DNA of 39,350 nt, taken from positions 1-39,350 of the forward strand of contig CAZPEP010000035.1 of assembly GCA_964585685.1 (NCBI GenBank). The letters run 5' to 3'. This document shows positions 6,501 to 14,060 of this stretch, piece by piece; within the stretch, counting starts at the first letter, position 1, and the number at the start of each line of letters is the position of its first letter. Under the pieces are notes generated by a model. It was not told the origin of the DNA. It ran no database searches and saw only the letters and a list, made by a program, of their open reading frames with translations. This DNA comes from JALHVH01 sp964585685. GTDB taxonomy: Bacteria > Acidobacteriota > Aminicenantia > Aminicenantales > Saccharicenantaceae. Both the position numbers and the translations under genes were made by a program.

Positions 6501-8483
6501 ATGACAGCGTCTCTTATGACAAAAATCATCAACGCCCTCCCCCGTCTTCCGCTCGAGGGGAACATCGACCTCACCTACCGATGCAACAACAACTGTCGTC
6601 ACTGCTGGCTCTGGATTGCCGAAGGCTCTCGCGAGAAAGAGAAGGAATTGACCTTTGAGGAAATTCGAAGAATTGTCGATGAGGCCAGATCGATGGGCTG
6701 TCATAAATGGTCCATTTCGGGCGGCGAACCGATGCTGCGAGAGGATTTCTCCGAAATTTTTGACTATATCACAAGGAATTCCATAAGTTATTCCCTCAAC
6801 ACGAACGGCACCCTCATCACGCCCCATATCGCCCGTTTGATGAAAAGAAAAGGGAAAAAATGGGTTGCTCTCTATGGAGCGACGGCGGATGTTCATGACC
6901 ATATCACCCGAAGCCCTGGATCATTCGATGCGGTCATGCGGGGTATTGCATGCCTTAAGGAAGCCGGATCGGGCTTTGTCATCCAAATCATTCCTATGAA
7001 AGATAATCATCATCAATTTGAGGATATGAAAAAGTTGGCCCAAACCTTAAGTCCCAACTGGCGAATAGGGATCAGCTGGCTTTATCTTTCAGCTTCAGGA
7101 AATCCAAAGAAAAACGAGGAGATCAAGGCCCAAAGGTTATCTCCGGCGGAGCTGAATAATTTGGAAATATCCGGTCCTTACGAAAAAGATATCCGAGAGG
7201 GAAAGGATGAACAGGAGGAGTGCCTTCGCTCCGGCGATGATCATCTTTTTGCCGCCTGCATTGCCGTAAGGCGCGATTTCCACATCGATCCATATGGGCA
7301 GATGTCCTTTTGTGACAAAATCAAGGATCCGCTTCTTCGTTATGATCTCAGAGAAGGAAGTCTTCGACAATGCTGGGATATTTTTATTCCCGAGTTGTCC
7401 GCAAAGATAAGAGGCGGATCGGAATACTTGAAAAGCTGCGGTCCGTGCGAACTGAGAAAGGATTGCTCGTGGTGCCCGGTTTATGGATATCTGGAACACG
7501 GAAGATTCTCAGCCAAGGTCGATTACCTCTGCGAGATCACAGAGCAGAAAAAAAGAATGGAGGAGAATGTCGCGCAGGGCCGCCGTCGGTACTATCAAAT
7601 GGCAGGCATCACGATCCAGGTCGATTCGGACCTGCCGATAACGGACGAAACCTTTCATCCAAAATTGAGGGATTTTGAAATAAAGAGGCCGGGGGATGAT
7701 ATTGTGCACATAACCCATCACTTCTTTCTTCCCGATATGGACAGCCGGGATTTTGGAAAAGAAGTGTATCGAACCCCCCCATGGGCGATCTATAAGAAAA
7801 AAAGCTCTTGGATATATGTCTGGACCGGACCGAGCGATCAGATCAGCGGCACGAGGTTTGTAGCGGTTTTCAATGATGATCATACACGCGCAAGAACATA
7901 TTCCGATCATGAGGATCAGTATCATAAAGGGAATATCCAGACCCTTACCTTTTTCCCCACCGATCAGCTCCCTTTGGCTCGTGTTCTGGCGGACAGGGAA
8001 GGATGCTTCCTCCATTCCAGCGGTCTTGTCCTTCAAGACCGAGGATTGTTGTTTGTCGGCCACTCGGAAGCGGGCAAGTCAACGATCGTGAAGCTGCTGA
8101 AGAGCCAGGCTAAGATACTCTGTGATGAACGTATCGTTGTGAGGAAATGGGCTGACGGCTTCAGGATTCACGGCACATGGGGCCATGGCGAAATGCCGGA
8201 CGTCTCTCCGGACTCTGCCCCATTGAACGCCATATTCTTTTTGGAGAAGTCCAATAAGAATCAACTCATCAAGATGGAGAATCGACAGGATGCCTATAAA
8301 ATGATCTGGGCTTGCCTCATTAAAGGATTCCCTACAGCCGGTTGGTGGGATAAGATATTGGTCCTCATAGAGGAATTGGTCCGAGACGTTCCCTGTTATA
8401 CGCTGCGTTTCGATAAGAGCGGTGACGTTGCCGACCTGCTAAAGGGCATTGACTATGCAGGCAAGGGACAAAACAAGCCCTAA
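6501..8483 (+). CDS. Radical SAM/SPASM enzyme fused to HPr-kinase-like domain
   Basis: A 660-residue two-part protein. Residues 1-360 are a radical SAM enzyme: Cys28, Cys32 and Cys35 in CNNNCRHC bind the 4Fe-4S/SAM cluster, and SISGGEPMLRED is the GGEP motif. Cys253, Cys271, Cys313, Cys316, Cys322, Cys325 and Cys344 form a SPASM-type set for auxiliary clusters. Residues 370-470 are a beta-rich linking domain; residues 480-655 are a P-loop kinase-like domain of the HPr kinase/PEPCK kind, with GHSEAGKST at 520-528 and CDERIVV after it. GGAG lies 6 nt before the ATG. Base composition is lower in GC than the flanking core genes. Known family facts: SPASM enzymes modify ribosomal peptides, and HPr-kinase-like enzymes phosphorylate Ser in some lasso peptides. 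Inferred: peptide modification plus phosphorylation by one polypeptide. Confidence 0.85.
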   Translation: MTASLMTKIINALPRLPLEGNIDLTYRCNNNCRHCWLWIAEGSREKEKELTFEEIRRIVDEARSMGCHKWSISGGEPMLREDFSEIFDYITRNSISYSLNTNGTLITPHIARLMKRKGKKWVALYGATADVHDHITRSPGSFDAVMRGIACLKEAGSGFVIQIIPMKDNHHQFEDMKKLAQTLSPNWRIGISWLYLSASGNPKKNEEIKAQRLSPAELNNLEISGPYEKDIREGKDEQEECLRSGDDHLFAACIAVRRDFHIDPYGQMSFCDKIKDPLLRYDLREGSLRQCWDIFIPELSAKIRGGSEYLKSCGPCELRKDCSWCPVYGYLEHGRFSAKVDYLCEITEQKKRMEENVAQGRRRYYQMAGITIQVDSDLPITDETFHPKLRDFEIKRPGDDIVHITHHFFLPDMDSRDFGKEVYRTPPWAIYKKKSSWIYVWTGPSDQISGTRFVAVFNDDHTRARTYSDHEDQYHKGNIQTLTFFPTDQLPLARVLADREGCFLHSSGLVLQDRGLLFVGHSEAGKSTIVKLLKSQAKILCDERIVVRKWADGFRIHGTWGHGEMPDVSPDSAPLNAIFFLEKSNKNQLIKMENRQDAYKMIWACLIKGFPTAGWWDKILVLIEELVRDVPCYTLRFDKSGDVADLLKGIDYAGKGQNKP

Positions 8484-8514
8484 ATGGCCCCGGGAACAGA
8501 TATGATAAAAATTA

Positions 8515-8544
8515 TTGACAAATGGTCATACATTAGGCTAAAAT
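8515..8544 (+). promoter_or_regulatory. Strong promoter of the precursor peptide gene
   Basis: TTGACA (8515-8520), 18-bp spacer, TAAAAT (8539-8544), about 22 nt before the peptide's ATG. With the perfect AAGGAGG at 8554-8560 it gives the peptide its own strong expression signals, separate from the enzyme gene upstream. Confidence 0.7.
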
Positions 8545-8566
8545 TGTTTCGCTAAGGAGGATTAAG

Positions 8567-8767
8567 ATGAATAAGAAGGTATGGGGTAAACCGGAATTCA
8601 TTGTTTTGGCCAAGAGCACCCCGGGAGAAAACATTCTGACTTCCTGCAAATCGGTCAATCACGCATCGTCCTATCTTGATGGTTCCGCGAGTTCAGGTCA
8701 GAACTGCAAGGCGCGTTCAGGGTGTTGCGGTGCATGTCAAAATGAGGGCGGCAGGGGCGATTCTTGA
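8567..8767 (+). CDS. Putative RiPP precursor peptide
   Basis: A 66-residue peptide with a textbook AAGGAGG six bases before its ATG. The first half (MNKKVWGKPEFIVLAKSTPG) is leader-like: K-P-E followed by hydrophobic FIVLAK is a pattern common in precursors of radical SAM-modified peptides. The second half, from about 27, is rich in Ser, Gly, Asn and Cys, with Cys27, Cys47, Cys53, Cys54 and Cys57 and the end GGRGDS. Gly pairs and the Cys residues are plausible thioether, epimerisation or cyclisation sites; the last residue is Ser66. No membrane segment or classical signal peptide. It lies between two SPASM radical SAM genes with a PqqD-like gene downstream, so precursor is the natural reading; I do not recognise its exact family. 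The mature product and its activity cannot be predicted. Confidence 0.75.
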   Translation: MNKKVWGKPEFIVLAKSTPGENILTSCKSVNHASSYLDGSASSGQNCKARSGCCGACQNEGGRGDS

Positions 8768-8840
8768 GCCATGTTTAGAGGTATTTGAATAGAATTCCAA
8801 AACAGAACTTCTCATAGAACCTCAGGCTAGCGAGTTTCTG

Positions 8841-8858
8841 TCGCTTCACAAGAAGCGA
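8841..8858 (+). terminator. Hairpin behind the precursor gene, possible attenuator
   Basis: TCGCTTC (8841-8847), loop ACAA, GAAGCGA (8852-8858), followed by TTTCTG. A 7-bp stem with a short, imperfect T run is weak for a terminator, but its place between a strongly promoted peptide gene and its enzyme genes fits partial termination. Nothing else recognisable lies in 8768-8950. Confidence 0.4.
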
Positions 8859-8950
8859 TTTCTGTCCGGTTTCACGGCGAAAGAAGATCTCCTTTATTTT
8901 ATCCCGGATTTTAATGATAATAAAGGGGGTTGTGTGCTGATTATTGATCG

Positions 8951-10132
8951 ATGAAAAGGCCAAGCTATCACAGAATTCTTAGGCCTGAAGAAATAGGTCT
9001 CTGGAAAAAGAGAACCCCTCTGCTGACCTATCTGGACATGGAGCTTACTGAGAGATGCAACAATGATTGTATCCACTGCTATATCAACCTGCCGGCAAAT
9101 GACAAGAATGCGAAGGCAAAGGAACTGTCCACTAAAAAAATAAAGGCCATTCTGGAGGAAGCTGTCTCCTTGGGATGCCTTGAAGCAAGGTACACCGGGG
9201 GAGAGCCTCTCCTGAGAGAAGATTTTGAAGAATTGTATGTCTTTGCCCGAAAGCTCGGCCTTAAGGTAATTATTTTTACCAACGCCACCCTCGTTTCTCC
9301 CCGATTGGCGGAGATCTTCAGCCGCATCCCTCCCCGCGAAAAAATTGAAGTGACTGTGTATGGCATGACGAAGAGCTCTTATGAGAAAACCACCAGGGTT
9401 CCCGGTTCTTTTGAAGCCGCCTGGAGGGGCATTAGGCTGCTTCAAGAGAAAAAGATCCCCTTTGTTGCCAAGGGAGCATTCCTTCCCTTTAACAAGGATG
9501 AAATAAGGGAATTTGAGTCCTGGGCGTCCGGCATCCCGTGGATGGACCATTCTCCTCCCTATTCTCAATTTTTCAACTTTCGGTGCCGCCGGGATTCGGA
9601 TAAAAAGAACCGCCTTATAAAAAGCCTCAGATTGCCGCCCGAGGAGGGATTGAGATTCCTGGTAAGAAATGAATCGGAATTTATCGAGGAGATGAAGGGC
9701 TTTTGTTCAAAATTCATGGCTCCAACCGGACGTAAGCTTTTTTCCTGCGGGGCAGGGAACGGCAGAGGCTGTGTCGATGCCTACGGGTACTTTTCTCCCT
9801 GTATGCTCCTTAAGAACCCGGAAACAAATTATAATTTGGACAAAGGTTCCTTAAAGGACGCTCTGACCGTTTTTTTTCCAAAGATCAGAGAGATGAGGGC
9901 AAAGAACCGGGATTATCTTGCTCGCTGTGCCCGATGCTTCCTGAAGGGCCTATGCAGTCAGTGCCCGGCAAGGTCTTGGATGGAGAACGGCGAACTGGAC
10001 GCTCCCGTAGAATTTCTATGTCAAATTGCCCATGCCAAGGCACGCTATCTCAATCTGCTCATGACCGATGAAAGGGCATGGGAAGTAAAGGAATGGAAGG
10101 GAAGAATCCAAGGTTTTTTATCCGCCAATTAG
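8951..10132 (+). CDS. Radical SAM/SPASM peptide-modifying enzyme (second)
   Basis: A 393-residue radical SAM enzyme. The cluster motif CNNDCIHC uses Cys36, Cys40 and Cys43; TGGEPLLRED follows near 74-83. The C-terminal SPASM region contains CGAGNGRGC and then CARCFLKGLCSQC with a further EFLC. It is a paralogue of the enzyme at 11010: both share ELT-RCNN-C-HCYINLPA and the same SPASM layout. Start: ATG at 8951; the only purine-rich block (AAAGGGGG, ending 8929) is about 21 nt upstream, so initiation is weak. Lower-GC like the rest of 6300-12125. Probably works on the peptide encoded just upstream; the chemistry (thioether, epimerisation or other) cannot be told from sequence. Confidence 0.88.
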   Translation: MKRPSYHRILRPEEIGLWKKRTPLLTYLDMELTERCNNDCIHCYINLPANDKNAKAKELSTKKIKAILEEAVSLGCLEARYTGGEPLLREDFEELYVFARKLGLKVIIFTNATLVSPRLAEIFSRIPPREKIEVTVYGMTKSSYEKTTRVPGSFEAAWRGIRLLQEKKIPFVAKGAFLPFNKDEIREFESWASGIPWMDHSPPYSQFFNFRCRRDSDKKNRLIKSLRLPPEEGLRFLVRNESEFIEEMKGFCSKFMAPTGRKLFSCGAGNGRGCVDAYGYFSPCMLLKNPETNYNLDKGSLKDALTVFFPKIREMRAKNRDYLARCARCFLKGLCSQCPARSWMENGELDAPVEFLCQIAHAKARYLNLLMTDERAWEVKEWKGRIQGFLSAN

Positions 10133-10206
10133 CCCTGGAAAAGACATGAGGGTCCGATCAGCATTTCCCTCTATCAATAATAATTCTAGAATGAAAGGAG
10201 GTCCCG

Positions 10207-10509
10207 ATGGAACTAAAGGCTAATCTTTCCAAGGTGTACATCCCCTCCGGGGATATTGTGGCCAGAGAAATTGAAGGAGAGCTCATTATCGTTCCTGTCG
10301 TCGCGGGAATCGGCGATATTGAAGATGAGCTTTACGCTCTGAATGATCCGGGAAAAGCCATCTGGGAAAAGCTCGACGGAAAAAGGACCTTAAATGATAT
10401 CGTCCAAGAGCTCTTTCTAGAATTCGAGTCTCCCAAGAGCCAAATCGAGGAAGACGTCACAGGTCTTGTGGAGGAGCTTTTAAAGAGGAAGATGCTTGTC
10501 GAAGCCTGA
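10207..10509 (+). CDS. PqqD-like peptide recognition protein
   Basis: A 100-residue member of the PqqD family, the winged-helix RiPP recognition element that holds precursor leaders for radical SAM enzymes. Typical features are ALNDPGKAIWEKLDGKRTLNDIVQEL split over residues 44-70 (a family hallmark is the a-x-xIWxxLDGxxT pattern) and the closing helix VTGLVEELLKRKML. AAAGGAGG sits at 10194-10201, 5 nt before the ATG, a strong ribosome binding site. The 3' end overlaps the next gene by 14 bases. It would serve the radical SAM enzymes on both sides. Standalone PqqD proteins are normally partners, not enzymes. Confidence 0.85.
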   Translation: MELKANLSKVYIPSGDIVAREIEGELIIVPVVAGIGDIEDELYALNDPGKAIWEKLDGKRTLNDIVQELFLEFESPKSQIEEDVTGLVEELLKRKMLVEA

Positions 10510-11008
10510 CCTGTCAAAACCGTCCCTATTCATCAAGCCGCATGAGGAATTGACTCTTTCGGCTCACGCCCTTGGCGAGCTCCTTCAGGCTTTTTTGGAT
10601 AGGGGTCTTCCCTTGAGGTTTCGAGCCAAAGGCGCCAGCATGGCTCCGTTCATCAAGGACGACGATGTGATCACGGTTTCCCCTCTGTCGTTTGCCTCCC
10701 TTCGCACGGGACACATCGTCGCCTTCAGCGATCCGGAAACGAAGAAAGTTCGTGTCCACCGAGTCATAAAGGCAATGGAGGATCAATTCATTGCCAAGGG
10801 TGATAATGTGCCCGTGATGGACGGCATTATCCCCAAAAAGAATTATTTGGGCTGCGTTCGCCGGGTGGAGAGACAAGGAAGAAGAGTGTCCTTTGGCTTG
10901 GGCATAGAGCGACTCCTCATTGTCTTCATTTCTTCCCGTGCATGTTACCATTCTTTAATAAGATCCATCCGAGCTTTCTGGGGCATGATCAAGAAAAGGG
11001 GCTCATGA
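10496..11008 (+). CDS. S24/S26-type serine peptidase (second copy)
   Basis: A 170-residue homologue of the protein at 5630. The catalytic motifs are GASMAPFIKDDDVI (Ser near 47), VHRV and FIAKGDNV; as in the first copy a His replaces the signal-peptidase Lys. The start is TTG at 10496 within the end of the PqqD-like gene, so translation is likely coupled. The C-terminal 35 residues contain a moderately hydrophobic stretch (RLLIVFISSRACYHS) that might touch the membrane, but there is no N-terminal anchor. Codon use and GC are lower than in the first copy, showing that the two are not a recent duplication. Candidate leader peptidase or exporter-linked processing enzyme of the peptide; this is inference. 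Confidence 0.77.
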   Translation: MSKPDLSKPSLFIKPHEELTLSAHALGELLQAFLDRGLPLRFRAKGASMAPFIKDDDVITVSPLSFASLRTGHIVAFSDPETKKVRVHRVIKAMEDQFIAKGDNVPVMDGIIPKKNYLGCVRRVERQGRRVSFGLGIERLLIVFISSRACYHSLIRSIRAFWGMIKKRGS

Positions 11009-11009
11009 C

Positions 11010-12125
11010 ATGGGCGGAAATTATTCATCCGTAGTTCCGTTGAATAAATTCGGTCTCTGGGCAAAAATAAGAGAAAAAAGAAGAATGTTTTCGATTGGCT
11101 TTGAACTGACGGCCCGATGCAATAACGAATGTCGCCACTGTTACATCAATCTCCCGGCCGGCGACAAGAAGGCCAGAGATAAGGAGCTCTCCCTCGGAGA
11201 AATTGCAGACATTGCCGAGCAGGCCCTCTCTCTTGGGGCCATATGGTGTCTGCTAACCGGAGGAGAACCTTTGTTGAGAGAAGATTTTATCGATATCTAT
11301 CTTTGTCTCAAAAAAAAGGGGCTTCTCGTATCGGTCCTCACCAATGCCACCCTGATCTCAGATGCGCATGTCCAATTGTTCAAAAATCACCCCCCCAAGA
11401 ACATGGAAGTGTCGGTCTATGGAGTCACTCAAGAAACTTATGAAAGGGTCACTCGAAGGCCGGGCTCTTTTAAAGCGTTCTCCAGAGGGCTCAACCTCCT
11501 TCTTGAGAATGGAGTCCCTGTCCGCCTCAAAGCCATGGCCCTCCGCTCAAACGCGCACGAATTGCCGGCCATCACCGGTTTCTGCAGAGAAAGGACCAAA
11601 GATTATTTTCGGTTTGATCCCTTCCTTCACCTGAGATACGACGGCGATCAAAAAAGAAACGCGGAGATAATATCTGAAAGGCTTTCCCCTCGTGAAATCA
11701 TCGCCCTTGAGCAGTCCGATCCGGAGAGATTCCAGGCTTTAAAAGAGCATGGCTGCGATTTCATTCTCCCCGAAAAGCCTGAACATGGCTGCGACCATCT
11801 CATAAAATGCGGCGCCGGGAACGACAGCTTGGTTCTCGGCGCTGACGGCCGTGTTCGCCTTTGCTATTCCTTGTGCCACCCGGAATGCGTCTATGATCTG
11901 CGCAATGGAAGTCTCAGCGACGCCTTCATGAACTTCGTTCCGAAAGTCAGGGACATCCGGTCAACCCGGAAAGAATTCAAAACAAAATGTAATGATTGCT
12001 CATTGATAAATCTATGTCTGTGGTGTCCCGCTCACGCCCACTTGGAAACTGGAAGATTAGATAGGCACGTGGATTATTTTTGCAAAGTTGCCCACGCAAG
12101 AGAAGGAATGATAACCAAGCCGTAA
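11010..12125 (+). CDS. Radical SAM/SPASM peptide-modifying enzyme (third)
   Basis: A 371-residue radical SAM enzyme, paralogous to the one at 8951. Cys37, Cys41 and Cys44 in CNNECRHC bind the SAM cluster and LTGGEPLLRED is the GGEP motif. The SPASM region has HLIKCGAGND, LCYSLCHPEC and then CNDCSLINLCLWC with a final YFC. Start ATG lies one base after the peptidase stop, with AAAAGGGG upstream (from about 10994). It is the last gene of the lower-GC block, ending 17 bases before the high-GC dtd gene. A broken homologue of its N-terminus is at 6142-6294. Probable substrate is the peptide at 8567. Confidence 0.88.
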   Translation: MGGNYSSVVPLNKFGLWAKIREKRRMFSIGFELTARCNNECRHCYINLPAGDKKARDKELSLGEIADIAEQALSLGAIWCLLTGGEPLLREDFIDIYLCLKKKGLLVSVLTNATLISDAHVQLFKNHPPKNMEVSVYGVTQETYERVTRRPGSFKAFSRGLNLLLENGVPVRLKAMALRSNAHELPAITGFCRERTKDYFRFDPFLHLRYDGDQKRNAEIISERLSPREIIALEQSDPERFQALKEHGCDFILPEKPEHGCDHLIKCGAGNDSLVLGADGRVRLCYSLCHPECVYDLRNGSLSDAFMNFVPKVRDIRSTRKEFKTKCNDCSLINLCLWCPAHAHLETGRLDRHVDYFCKVAHAREGMITKP

Positions 12126-12141
12126 AAGATCCCGGCCGGAG

Positions 12142-12597
12142 TCAGCCTTCCGCGCCCCGCCTCGACTCCAGGACGAACGTCACCGGGCCGTCGTTCACGA
12201 TGCGGACGGTCATGACGGCCTGGAAGACGCCGGTTGCGACCCTGATCCCGCGTCCGCGGACCGATTCGGCGAAACGGGCGAACAGGGCTTCGGCCCGCCC
12301 CGGCTCCTCGGTGCCGTCGAAACTCGGCCGCCGGCCCTTGCGGACCGACCCGGCCAGCGTGAATTGCGAGATGGCCAGCGCCTCTCCCCCGATGTCCGCC
12401 AAAGAGAGGTTCATTTTTCCGGCGGCGTCCGGGAATATCCGGAGCTCGACAGCTTTGGCGGCCATCCGGTCGGCCTCAGCCTCGGAATCCCCTTTTTCCA
12501 CGCCCACGAGGAGGCATATCCCGCGGCCAATTCTTCTCGCGACCCCTCCTTCCGCCTCCACGGATGCCTCGTGAACCCTCTGCAGGACGATTCTCAT
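12142..12597 (-). CDS. dtd: D-aminoacyl-tRNA deacylase
   Basis: Hydrolyses D-amino acids (and glycine from tRNA-Ala) from mischarged tRNA, protecting translation. The 151-residue protein matches the usual ~145 residues and carries the two signature motifs: SQFTLAGSVRKGRRPSF near 77-93 (catalytic Thr region) and NDGPVTF near 135-141 (Gly-cisPro-like GP motif). It is transcribed away from rpsT; the lower-GC peptide locus ends just beyond its 3' end. Confidence 0.95.
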   Translation of the reverse strand: MRIVLQRVHEASVEAEGGVARRIGRGICLLVGVEKGDSEAEADRMAAKAVELRIFPDAAGKMNLSLADIGGEALAISQFTLAGSVRKGRRPSFDGTEEPGRAEALFARFAESVRGRGIRVATGVFQAVMTVRIVNDGPVTFVLESRRGAEG

Positions 12598-12634
12598 GCC
12601 GTTCTCTCCCGCCCGCCCTTTGTCGTTGTCTTGT

Positions 12635-12663
12635 TTGACTTTATGGGGCCTTTACTTTATCAT
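12635..12663 (+). promoter_or_regulatory. Promoter of rpsT
   Basis: TTGACT (12635-12640), 17-bp spacer, TATCAT (12658-12663). It is followed by AAGGAG at 12676-12681, seven bases before the rpsT ATG, so this gene has a conventional leader of about 20 nt. Confidence 0.65.
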
Positions 12664-12688
12664 AGTCGCCTGATCAAGGAGAAGAACC

Positions 12689-12967
12689 ATGGCCCATCAC
12701 AAATCCGCCATCCGCCAGGAGAGGCGCAGCCTCCGCCGAGCCGCCGTCAACAAACAGAACAAGACCGCCCTCCGCAGCCAGGTCAAGAAGGTCCGCGAAG
12801 CCATCAAAGAAAAGGATAAGGAAGGGGCCGTGAAGCTCATCCCCGAAACCTACGCCGTCATCGACCGGTCCGTCAAAAAGGGGACCATCCACCCCAACAA
12901 GGCCGCCCGCGCCAAATCCAGGCTCAGCCGCCAGGCCGCCAAGATCGTTCCGAAGCCCGCGAAGTAG
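12689..12967 (+). CDS. rpsT: 30S ribosomal protein S20
   Basis: Primary 16S rRNA-binding protein of the small subunit. The 92-residue, strongly basic helical protein starts MAHHKSAIRQERRSLRRAA and ends with KAARAKSRLSRQAAKI, both hallmarks of S20. Length is normal (about 87). A standard promoter and Shine-Dalgarno precede it. Its 3' end overlaps the convergent holA by 44 bases. Confidence 0.96.
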   Translation: MAHHKSAIRQERRSLRRAAVNKQNKTALRSQVKKVREAIKEKDKEGAVKLIPETYAVIDRSVKKGTIHPNKAARAKSRLSRQAAKIVPKPAK

Positions 12968-14057
12968 CCCCCGCCCTCCGCCTTAGCCGGCAGTATTCGA
13001 ACAGGAAAGCCTCAAACACCGTCCGGCGTTCCGCGTCCGTCGATTTGATCCGGAGGTCGGCCTCCGTCAGCCCCTCGAGGAGCCGGCCGATGTCAGCCCT
13101 CGAAAGGCCTTCGACGATGGAAAAGAACTCGGCAAGCTTGCGCTGATAAAGGTCGCCGTAGGACTCCTGGATCCGCGGGTAGAACGCCTTGAAGATCTCC
13201 TTCCTGTCCCGGCTCTTTTCCGCGAGCCAGACCTTGGCCGCGAGAACATTCCGGACGAACCCCGATATCCGCGAGAGGATCTGCTCCGGCTTCTCCCCCG
13301 CCTTGAACAGGCCGTCAAGCGCGAGAAGGCACTTGCGGAGGTCGCCCTCCTCCAGGGCGTTGTCGAGCTCATAAGGGGCGAAATCCCGGATCCAGGCGGT
13401 CGCTTCGTCGACGGCCTTGACGGAGATGGTCTTCTCCTCGTCCACGAATATCGCAAGCTTCTCGAGCTCTTTGTCCAGGCGCCGGAGGTCGTTGCCGACG
13501 ATATCGATGAGCCTGAGGGCGGCGTTCGGGGCTAGGGCCTTGCCCAGCGAGCGCGCCTTTTCGGTCACCCATTTCCCGATCTTCCAATCCTTCAGGGGCT
13601 TGGCGTCCTTCGCGACGATACCCGGAAGCGATGAAAGAACGCGGACCGCGGCGTTTCCCTTCCGGAGCTTTCCGGGAAGGATGATCACGAGGGCCGTCCG
13701 GGAGGACGGATCGGCGAAGTATCGCTTGAGGAGCTTCTCGTCGGCTTCCGAAACCAGCTTCGCTTCCTTCTCCCCGCCCTTGTCCGCGTCCGGCTTCCGC
13801 TCCGGGGCCCGGACGACGATGAGCCGCCAGGGCGAGAAGAGGAAGGGCATGGTCCGGGCCGTGTCGATGATCTCGCCCCAGCCGGTTTCGTCGAGGTAAT
13901 AGCGATCGATCTGGAAATCCGGGGCGTCGCCCGGGGCGAGCAGGGAAACCAGCTCGCGGATGAAGAGGTCGGCGAAGTAGCTCTCCTCGCCGTAGAAAAA
14001 ATATCCGGGAGCGAGTGCGTCTTCCCGGATCTCCTCCCCCAGCCCCTTGCTGTACAA
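12924..14057 (-). CDS. holA: DNA polymerase III delta subunit
   Basis: Clamp-loader subunit that opens the beta sliding clamp. The 377-residue protein has the delta layout: N-terminal domain with APGYFFYGEESYFADLFI, RTMPFLFSPWRLIVV and TALVIILPGKL, a middle helical domain with RLIDIVGNDLRRLDKELEKLA, and a C-terminal collar domain with LLALDGLFKAGEKPEQIL. The start is TTG at 14055-14057, two codons after the lptE stop in the same frame, with GAAGGG nearby. Last ~15 residues (RAGATSRASERSWRPGG) are antisense to rpsT and look non-conserved. The lptE-holA neighbourhood is common in bacteria. Confidence 0.93.
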   Translation of the reverse strand: MYSKGLGEEIREDALAPGYFFYGEESYFADLFIRELVSLLAPGDAPDFQIDRYYLDETGWGEIIDTARTMPFLFSPWRLIVVRAPERKPDADKGGEKEAKLVSEADEKLLKRYFADPSSRTALVIILPGKLRKGNAAVRVLSSLPGIVAKDAKPLKDWKIGKWVTEKARSLGKALAPNAALRLIDIVGNDLRRLDKELEKLAIFVDEEKTISVKAVDEATAWIRDFAPYELDNALEEGDLRKCLLALDGLFKAGEKPEQILSRISGFVRNVLAAKVWLAEKSRDRKEIFKAFYPRIQESYGDLYQRKLAEFFSIVEGLSRADIGRLLEGLTEADLRIKSTDAERRTVFEAFLFEYCRLRRRAGATSRASERSWRPGG

Positions 14058-14060
14058 GCT

